A stretch of 6,642 nt of DNA from Emticicia sp943368675 (GTDB lineage Bacteria; Bacteroidota; Bacteroidia; Cytophagales; Spirosomataceae). A program made the position numbers and the translations under genes. Positions 1-5,728 of the stretch are shown one piece after another. The notes beneath the pieces were generated by a model that saw only the letters and a list, made by a program, of their open reading frames with translations, was not told the origin of the DNA and made no database searches. Location: contig CALRLN020000308.1 of the NCBI GenBank assembly GCA_943368675.1, positions 1-6,642 of the forward strand. Direction: 5' to 3'. The first letter of the stretch is position 1; the number at the start of each line of letters is the position of its first letter.

Positions 1-819
1 TATACGAATGTATACGATCCCGTAACGCAATTTATGCGCCCACGCATGAAAAACGGCACATGGTTACCGGAGAAAGGAGAGAACGAACAGAAAATAGATT
101 CAGTGGGTACTCATCATTATTATAAATATTTCGACCCCCTGCTGGTTGGTCGTCGCCCGAATCGCCATTATACCGAATCGAACGCCTGGCAATATATATG
201 GTCAGTTCAGCACGATGTGAAAGGGCTCGTTAATCTGATGGGTGGAGATGAAGCCTTCAACAAGCGTCTGGATACCTTCTTTGCAATGGATGCCGCCATC
301 AGCGAGCCAAAATATGTAGGCGTAGTTGGCACTATCGGGCAATATGTACATGGTAATCAGCCTTCGCACCATGTCGCCTACCTGTATAATTATGCTTCCA
401 CACCCTGGAAAACCCAATACTGGTCAAGAGAAATCATGCAGAAATTCTACCGCAAAGGTCCAGGCGGACTAAGTGGCAATGAAGACATGGGTTCTTTATC
501 ATCATGGTTTGTTTTAAGCAGCATGGGTATCTATCCGGTTACTCCCGGCAGTAGCCACTATGCCATCGGTAGCCCTATGTTCGACGAAGTAGAAATCAAG
601 GTAAAAGATGATAAAACTTTCAGCATCGTTGCCAGAAACAATGGTGCCGAAAACAGATACATTCAGTCGGCAACACTCAACGGGAAACCGTTTAATCGTT
701 GCTATATCGACCAGTCAGAAATTATGGCAGGTGGTGAGTTGGTTTTTGAAATGGGGGCAACACCCAATAAATCATGGGGAGTTGGTAAAGATGCTCTCCC
801 CTACTCTTTTAGTAAATAG
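1..819 (+). CDS. GH92 family alpha-mannosidase, C-terminal part (5' truncated by window)
   Basis: The frame is open from base 1, so the true start lies outside the window; the ATG at 34 is internal. About 272 residues remain of a family that usually runs to 700 or more. Visible GH92 hallmarks, in order: a F-M-R-x-R-M-K-N-G-T-W segment (bases 31-63), T-E-S-N-A-W-Q-Y (172-195; its Glu at 175-177 sits where the family's catalytic acid is expected), P/Q-H-D-V-x-G-L followed by M-G-G, H-G-N-Q-P-S-H-H (349-372), and L-S-G-N-E-D-M-G (469-492) leading to S-S-W-F-V-L-S-S-M-G-I-Y-P-V-T-P-G and I-G-S-P-M-F. The G-N-E-D acidic cluster corresponds to the family's catalytic-base and calcium region. GH92 enzymes are calcium-dependent, inverting exo-alpha-mannosidases acting on N-glycans, mannans or related glycans, usually in the periplasm or at the cell surface. 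The export signal would lie in the missing part. The stop is TAG at 817-819. Family assignment is near certain; linkage specificity is not. Confidence 0.95.
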   Translation, partial: YTNVYDPVTQFMRPRMKNGTWLPEKGENEQKIDSVGTHHYYKYFDPLLVGRRPNRHYTESNAWQYIWSVQHDVKGLVNLMGGDEAFNKRLDTFFAMDAAISEPKYVGVVGTIGQYVHGNQPSHHVAYLYNYASTPWKTQYWSREIMQKFYRKGPGGLSGNEDMGSLSSWFVLSSMGIYPVTPGSSHYAIGSPMFDEVEIKVKDDKTFSIVARNNGAENRYIQSATLNGKPFNRCYIDQSEIMAGGELVFEMGATPNKSWGVGKDALPYSFSK

Positions 820-835
820 CGAATGATTGAATACC

Positions 836-874
836 GAATTAGTGTTTGAATTTTCTAATGCTAAGCACAAATTC
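836..874. repeat. imperfect inverted repeat in the gap after the GH92 gene
   Basis: The arms GAATTAGTGTTT (836-847) and AAGCACAAATTC (863-874) pair over 12 positions with one A-A mismatch and one G-U pair, around a 15-nt loop. The following bases are A, not T, so it does not look like a + strand intrinsic terminator. It could be a 3'-end stabilising hairpin or an operator-like dyad ahead of the lipoprotein gene, or chance in AT-rich DNA. Confidence 0.3.
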
Positions 875-953
875 AAAAAAGACAAACCCTGAAACGCTGT
901 AATATATCATTCTAATAACTAAATGAACTAAACTTTAAAAAGATTAAAAACTT

Positions 954-3254
954 ATGCAAGTTTCTCTGTTCAGCATATCAAAAAAAACTATCCTATTCTT
1001 CATTATAAGTATAGGTATAGCTGTTTTTATCAATGCCTGCAAATCATCAGAGAAACAAAGCAATGAAAACACTTATAAAGATACACCCTTCTGGCAGGAA
1101 TATCACGAAGCCTACCCCATAAGCACTAATGCCGAAGAAAATGAGGTAAGAAGTGTAGCCATTGATAAAGCACAGAATGTATGGGCTGCCACGGCTTCGG
1201 GCATATTCATGAAAAAAGCAGGTGAAACTAACTGGACATCTGTTCAGACCGGAGAAGACAAAGGCCCGGCCTTTTCAGTAGCATCTGATGCAGAAGGTAA
1301 TGTATGGTTTGGGACCTGGAATGGCATTTATCGCTATAAAAATGCACAATCAGAAAAAATTGAGGGTATAACAGCCCCAGTTTCAGCTATCTGCGTGGCA
1401 AAAGAGGGCGTGTACGCTTTAGGGCCAAACGGTATCTGGATATTTAATGGCAAAACATTTACCAAGCCCCAATCAGGTAACGAAGGTTACAAACAATTGC
1501 CCCGGTCTATCAGAGATGTGATTTCTGATAATCAGGGAGGACTCTGGATTGCCAGTGACGTAGGTTTATATCATACGTCAGCAAAAGAGACAAAGTTTTT
1601 CAGAAATAAAGAACAGGTATCAAGCGGCTATATAAAAGGTATTGCCCTTGACAGCAATCAGCATCTATGGGCAGGTGGCTTGGGTGGTGTTAGCATTATT
1701 CAAAACGATACCAGACTCAGAGAAATAACAACTCAACAAGGCTTACCGACTGTTTTTGTTACCTGTGTTGAAAACGCACCCGATGGCACTCTTTGGGTAG
1801 GCACAGAGCAAGGGCTTGTGCGATACAAACCACATAATAGTGAGGCAGATACAACTTATTCGATGCTTTTCAGCCGTCGATGGCTTCTGGACGACCACGT
1901 GAACGACATAGCTTTTGAGGCCAACGGCAATGCCTGGGTGGCTACGCCTAAAGGTGTAAGTGCTATTAAAAGAAGGCAAATGACACTGGCGCAAAAGAAC
2001 GACTATTTTATGGATGTCCTAATGAAACGCCATATCCGGGAACCCTGGATTGCAGGACAAGCCCATTTACGGATACCCGGTGATACCACCTCATGGCAAC
2101 CGGAAGACGATGATAATGACGGTGAATACACCGGAAATTATCTGGCATTGGAGGCATTCAGATATGCCACAACCAAAAGTCCGGACGCCAGAGAAAATGC
2201 AAAGAAAGCATTCAGATTCCTGAAACTTTTGCAGGAGGTAACCGATACCGAAGGTTTTTTTGCCCGTACCATTGTCCCCTCCTCTTGGGATTTTGTACAT
2301 GATGGCAACCGGACTTTTACACCTCACCAACTGGCCGACGAACTCGTAAAAGAACCACGTTTTAAACCAGTAGAGGTACGTTGGAGAAAATCAAAAGATG
2401 GAAAATGGCTCTGGAAAGGCGATACCAGCAGTGATGAAATGTGCGGCCACATGTTCGGCTATTTCTTTTATTATGAATTGGTAGCCGATGAAGCAGAAAA
2501 AGCCATTATCAGAAAGCACGTATCCCGCATCGTTGATTACCTCATCAAACATAATTTCAATTTTGTTGATATTGATGGCAAACCCACCCGATGGTCGGTA
2601 TGGTCACCCGACCAACTGAACCGTGACCCTGAATGGGCGCCTGACCAGAACCAGAATTCAATGGAAATGCTCGCCTTTCTGAAATTCGCCCATTATATCA
2701 CCAGAGATGAAAAATATCAGAAGCATTACCTGCGATTAATCACCGAAGAGCATTATCTCGATAATATGGCCCAGGTACCAAATCAAAACGGGGCATGGTT
2801 TATTTATTTCGATACCATTTTGCAGGCATACCTTTACCCCATTCTGCTAAAATGTGAAACAGACCCGGAGCGGCTGGCTTTTTATGAAAAGCACATGGAC
2901 GAATGGTTTGAAAAGCGCAAAGCTGACCATAATCCGCTCATAAATTTTATTTATAGTTATGCCCGTAACAAAAAGGCAGAAACGGCTAATTCAGTTGATT
3001 TTCTGAAAGACACTCCGCTGGATTTAGTTGACTGGCACATAGACCATACCAGACGGGAAGACATACAACTGGTGCGCAGTATTGTGCTCGACGAACTTCA
3101 GGTTTCCACACTCCCGCCCGCCAGTATCAGAAAAACCGTACGTTGGGATAAAAACCCCTGGGATGCCAGAGGCGGTGACCCGCAGGTGGAGCGAGAACCT
3201 GTTTTCTGGCTGCTGCCCTACTGGATGGGCCGGTATATGAATATGATTCAATAA
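954..3254 (+). CDS. lipoprotein with seven-blade regulator-type propeller and C-terminal helical (putative catalytic) domain
   Basis: A 766-residue protein. Residues 1-29 form a lipoprotein signal: K10-K11, a hydrophobic core, then I-N-A-C with Cys29 as the lipidation site, which supports the ATG at 954; there is no clear Shine-Dalgarno. After a linker and the motif T-P-F-W-Q-E-Y (44-50), seven repeats of the form [L/V/A]-W-x-[A/G]-T-x-x-G-[I/L/V] end near residues 85, 126, 164, 208, 249, 291 and 338. This matches the two-component regulator propeller (Reg_prop) type. Residues about 345-766 form a second, mostly helical domain with acidic and aromatic patches: E-D-D-D-N-D-G-E-Y-T-G-N-Y (384-396), S-S-D-E-M-C-G-H-M-F-G-Y (492-503), Q-N-S-M-E-M-L (568-574), D-W-H-I-D-H-T-R-R-E-D (693-703) and L-L-P-Y-W-M-G-R-Y (753-761). 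The pattern suggests an (alpha/alpha) toroid, possibly a glycosidase or lyase; this is inference and no characterised family was recognised. It probably forms a transcription unit with the deacetylase gene 19 bp downstream. Confidence 0.9.
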   Translation: MQVSLFSISKKTILFFIISIGIAVFINACKSSEKQSNENTYKDTPFWQEYHEAYPISTNAEENEVRSVAIDKAQNVWAATASGIFMKKAGETNWTSVQTGEDKGPAFSVASDAEGNVWFGTWNGIYRYKNAQSEKIEGITAPVSAICVAKEGVYALGPNGIWIFNGKTFTKPQSGNEGYKQLPRSIRDVISDNQGGLWIASDVGLYHTSAKETKFFRNKEQVSSGYIKGIALDSNQHLWAGGLGGVSIIQNDTRLREITTQQGLPTVFVTCVENAPDGTLWVGTEQGLVRYKPHNSEADTTYSMLFSRRWLLDDHVNDIAFEANGNAWVATPKGVSAIKRRQMTLAQKNDYFMDVLMKRHIREPWIAGQAHLRIPGDTTSWQPEDDDNDGEYTGNYLALEAFRYATTKSPDARENAKKAFRFLKLLQEVTDTEGFFARTIVPSSWDFVHDGNRTFTPHQLADELVKEPRFKPVEVRWRKSKDGKWLWKGDTSSDEMCGHMFGYFFYYELVADEAEKAIIRKHVSRIVDYLIKHNFNFVDIDGKPTRWSVWSPDQLNRDPEWAPDQNQNSMEMLAFLKFAHYITRDEKYQKHYLRLITEEHYLDNMAQVPNQNGAWFIYFDTILQAYLYPILLKCETDPERLAFYEKHMDEWFEKRKADHNPLINFIYSYARNKKAETANSVDFLKDTPLDLVDWHIDHTRREDIQLVRSIVLDELQVSTLPPASIRKTVRWDKNPWDARGGDPQVEREPVFWLLPYWMGRYMNMIQ

Positions 3255-3273
3255 ATAAACAAACCTTCATACA

Positions 3274-4326
3274 ATGATAAAGCAACTATTAGTAGGCATT
3301 CTTCTGGCTTCTGGCATATATGCACAGGCACAGGAAACTTACGCCGAAAAACTCGGTTTCCCGAAGGGCAAAAAAGTAGTGATATTCCACGTTGATGACT
3401 GCGGGATGTCCTACTCTTCTAATCAGGGTGCCATAAAATCTATCGAACAGGGTGTGGCTACCTCTTGTAGTATCATGATGCCTTGCGCATGGGCGCCTAG
3501 TTTTATCAAGACCTATATCCAGAAAAAAAATCCGAATCTGGATGCTGGGCTGCATCTGACTCTTACTTCTGAATGGAAAGATTATCGCTGGGCTCCTGTA
3601 GCCGGGTTTGAGCATGCCCCGGGGCTGGTTGATGATGAAGCCTGCATGTGGCATACAGTTGAGCAGGTAGTAAAAAATGCTTCGGCTGACGAAGTTGAAA
3701 AAGAGATAAGAGCACAGTTGGCACGTGCCAGAAAAATCGGTCTGAACCCTACCCATCTTGACTCTCACATGGGTACACTCTTTGCCCATCAGCCATTTTT
3801 AGAGCGCTATATTAAAGTAGGCATTGAAAACGGTATCCCGGTGATGTTTCCGGGTGGAAATAATAAATTGCTGATTGAGTGTCTCAATGCACCACTGGTC
3901 AAAAGTATGAAAGCCAAAGGCCAATGGAAAGAAGGAATGCAATTGCCTGAACCTGCCCTGATTAAACAAACCAAACCAGTAGGTGAAATGATCTGGAAAG
4001 CAGGTCTGCCGGTATTAGACGACCTCCACACCATCAGCGGCGACTGGAAGCCGGAAGCTAGCAACGTAAGCCCGGAAGAATGGGGTAAATACAAAGCACA
4101 GAAATTTATTGAAACACTTAAAAATATGAAACCGGGCGTTGCGATGCTGATAGTACATAGCAGCGATATTACCGATGCCTTTAAATACATCAGTGGTTCG
4201 GGTGGTTCAAGATATGCAGATATGTTATCAATGATGAGTCCGGAATTAAAAGCCTATATCGAATCAGAAGGAATTATCCTGACCACCTTCCGCGAATTAA
4301 TGGAAAGACGCAAAAAGGTGAAATGA
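3274..4326 (+). CDS. exported YdjC/ChbG-family carbohydrate deacetylase
   Basis: A 350-residue protein with a signal peptide at residues 1-18 or 1-20 (K3, hydrophobic core, A-Q-A-Q cleavage region), which supports the ATG at 3274. The mature part matches the YdjC family (ChbG/HpnK type): H-V-D-D-C-G-M-S (39-46) supplies the paired aspartates, G-L-H-L-T-L-T-S-E-W (92-101) a histidine, and T-H-L-D-S-H-M-G (160-167) further metal-ligand histidines. A late V-H-S-S-D (294-298) is also typical. The family removes acetyl groups from sugars with a divalent metal; E. coli ChbG acts on chitooligosaccharides in the cytoplasm. Here export implies action on a periplasmic or outer glycan, the N- or O-acetyl substrate being unknown. 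The middle insertion (about 105-125) and the 350-residue length are somewhat greater than in the roughly 250-residue E. coli protein. It begins 19 bp after the upstream lipoprotein gene, so co-transcription is likely. The family call is secure; the substrate is not. Confidence 0.92.
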   Translation: MIKQLLVGILLASGIYAQAQETYAEKLGFPKGKKVVIFHVDDCGMSYSSNQGAIKSIEQGVATSCSIMMPCAWAPSFIKTYIQKKNPNLDAGLHLTLTSEWKDYRWAPVAGFEHAPGLVDDEACMWHTVEQVVKNASADEVEKEIRAQLARARKIGLNPTHLDSHMGTLFAHQPFLERYIKVGIENGIPVMFPGGNNKLLIECLNAPLVKSMKAKGQWKEGMQLPEPALIKQTKPVGEMIWKAGLPVLDDLHTISGDWKPEASNVSPEEWGKYKAQKFIETLKNMKPGVAMLIVHSSDITDAFKYISGSGGSRYADMLSMMSPELKAYIESEGIILTTFRELMERRKKVK

Positions 4327-4339
4327 TATAAAATCCGTA

Positions 4340-4361
4340 GAGACGTATTGCAATACGTCTC
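4340..4361. repeat. perfect 22-bp palindrome, REP/MITE-like element
   Basis: The half-site GAGACGTATTG (4340-4350) is followed directly by its exact reverse complement CAATACGTCTC (4351-4361). It begins 13 bp after the deacetylase stop codon. Flanks CCGTA and CGCAG are nearly but not fully symmetrical. GAGACG...CGTCTC palindromes of this shape recur as dispersed intergenic repeats in several bacterial groups (from memory, not checked). No T-run follows, so it is not a typical intrinsic terminator, though the transcript could fold into a hairpin of about 9 bp with a TGCA-type loop that protects or pauses RNA. Confidence 0.75.
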
Positions 4362-4448
4362 CGCAGGTATGTCTGATTCAATGAATTTATTTTGAGGAGA
4401 TAATTTAAAAATTGAATCTCGTCTAAACAAAAAAACATATTCGTAGAC

Positions 4449-4453
4449 AGGAG
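4449..4453 (+). promoter_or_regulatory. Shine-Dalgarno-like AGGAG ahead of the alternative start at 4459
   Basis: AGGAG lies 5 nt before the ATG at 4459, the only convincing SD-like match before a possible start in the window. Starting there would add 15 residues (M-H-Y-L-S-P-K and so on) before the M-K-K-L of the signal peptide. Because Bacteroidota initiation generally does not rely on SD pairing and the M-K-K-L signal peptide fits best from 4504, this may be coincidental. Both starts give an exported protein. Confidence 0.3.
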
Positions 4454-4503
4454 ACCTAATGCATTACCTCTCTCCAAAAACTTATAACTGTATTAAATTT
4501 CTA

Positions 4504-5682
4504 ATGAAAAAATTGTTCCTGTTATTCTTATTGATTTTTATAAACACCCTGCAAATCTTTGCGCAGAACCCTGCCATTCTGAATTCCATGCTGATTTTCC
4601 CGACACAGGAGAAACACGTGCATGGAAGCAGTATAGTGAGTTTGCCTAACGGCGATTTTCTGGCAGTCTGGTTTCAGGGAAGTGGTGAACGTACTGCTGA
4701 TGATGTAAGAATCATGGGAGCAAGACTGCGCAAAGGCGAAAAAACATGGAGCGAGCAATTTCTTATGGCAGATACCCCCAACCTGCCCGATTGCAATCCG
4801 GTTCTGTTTCTGAATCAGGAAAACAAACTTTTTCTGGTCTGGATTGCTGTACAGGCCAACAAATGGGAGCAATCAATTCTAAGATTCAAAACCTCGACGG
4901 ATTATAATAAAAGCGGCGCACCTATCTGGAACTGGCAGGATAATATCCTGCTGAAACCGGGAGAGGCTTTTGCCAAAGAAGTAGCTGCAAAAATGAAAGC
5001 ATTGCCAGACACTCATCATGGCTGGGCAGGTTATGCGCCACAATACGACGACATGATTACTAATGCCGCCACCGATGCCACCAAACGCAGCATTGGCTGG
5101 ATGACACGGATTAAACCCTTATTAATGGAAAATGGCCGCATTGTGCTTCCTCTCTACTCTGATGGCTTTAATATGTCTATGATGGCTATCTCTGACGATA
5201 ACGGCACTACCTGGAGACCCAGTCTACCCTTAGTAGGTCGAGGACCAATTCAGCCCGCCGTTGTACAAAAGAAAAACGGAAATCTCCTTGCCTACATGCG
5301 AGACAGCGGCGATGCCCCTCCAAAAGTACATGTCAGTGAATCAACTGATAAGGGTGAAAGCTGGTCCGCATCAGTCAAAACTGATATTCCGAATACAGCA
5401 AGCGTCGAACTATTGGTATTAAACGATGGAAGATGGGCTTTTCTGGGCAATGATATTTATGATGGCCGTTATCGCCTGAGTCTATACCTGTCAGACGACG
5501 AAGGCAAAACCTGGAAATGGAAAACCCGCATGGAAGACCACGAGCCTAAAGTGGGAGGGTTTTCGTACCCTTCACTCATTCAGACCAGAGACGGCCTTTT
5601 GCACATGACCTATTCATACCATCTCGAAGGCAATAGAAAATCAATTAAATACGTCGTGGTTGACCCACAGAAAATTAAATAA
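4504..5682 (+). CDS. secreted sialidase-superfamily Asp-box (BNR) beta-propeller protein, probable exo-glycosidase
   Basis: From the ATG at 4504 it is 392 residues; the in-frame ATG at 4459 would give 407. I prefer 4504 because M-K-K-L plus a hydrophobic run ending I-F-A-Q (cleavage near residue 20) is a textbook signal peptide. Three Asp boxes (S-x-D-x-G-x-[ST]-W) are visible: S-D-D-N-G-T-T-W (230-237), S-T-D-K-G-E-S-W (280-287) and S-D-D-E-G-K-T-W (330-337). A degenerate one lies near 71-82 (M-G-A-R-L-R-K-G-E-K-T-W). H-G-S-S-I-V-S-L-P-N-G-D (40-51) and G-S-G-E-R-T-A-D-D-V-R (59-69) match the BNR-like sialidase N-terminal region. In G-G-F-S-Y-P-S-L (351-358) Tyr355, and in S-V-E-L-L (300-304) Glu302, sit where a sialidase Tyr/Glu nucleophile pair would be; Arg266 and Arg322/324 could supply triad arginines. 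No classic F-R-I-P motif is seen, so sialic acid may not be the substrate. It follows the deacetylase after 177 bp and is probably periplasmic or secreted. Confidence 0.85.
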   Translation: MKKLFLLFLLIFINTLQIFAQNPAILNSMLIFPTQEKHVHGSSIVSLPNGDFLAVWFQGSGERTADDVRIMGARLRKGEKTWSEQFLMADTPNLPDCNPVLFLNQENKLFLVWIAVQANKWEQSILRFKTSTDYNKSGAPIWNWQDNILLKPGEAFAKEVAAKMKALPDTHHGWAGYAPQYDDMITNAATDATKRSIGWMTRIKPLLMENGRIVLPLYSDGFNMSMMAISDDNGTTWRPSLPLVGRGPIQPAVVQKKNGNLLAYMRDSGDAPPKVHVSESTDKGESWSASVKTDIPNTASVELLVLNDGRWAFLGNDIYDGRYRLSLYLSDDEGKTWKWKTRMEDHEPKVGGFSYPSLIQTRDGLLHMTYSYHLEGNRKSIKYVVVDPQKIK

Positions 5683-5728
5683 AAGTCTTACAGCACACAC
5701 AAATACTAATCAATTACCTTATATTTTT

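Noticed and set aside
34..36. ATG at 34 as the start of the first gene
   Set aside because: GH92-like sequence (N-V-Y-D-P-V-T-Q-F) continues upstream in frame to base 1, so this Met is internal.
840..848. TAGTGTTTG, a near match to TAnnTTTG with one extra base
   Set aside because: Spacing within the element is wrong and no -33 TTTG partner is present; it also overlaps the inverted repeat.
3289..3789. 166-codon open frame on the minus strand inside the deacetylase gene
   Set aside because: It lies wholly within a well-supported gene on the other strand, and its translation shows no recognisable domain.
3807..4190. 127-codon minus-strand open frame with hydrophobic stretches
   Set aside because: It is antisense to the conserved C-terminal half of the deacetylase; the hydrophobicity comes from the complementary codons.
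4340..4361. Palindrome as an intrinsic terminator of the deacetylase transcript
   Set aside because: No run of T follows on either side, and the perfect palindrome leaves no natural loop; a repeat or binding-site reading fits better.
4387..4394. TTATTTTG resembling the Bacteroidota -7 element TAnnTTTG
   Set aside because: It fits five of six fixed positions, but no TTTG -33 element lies at the proper distance upstream; in AT-rich DNA this is weak.
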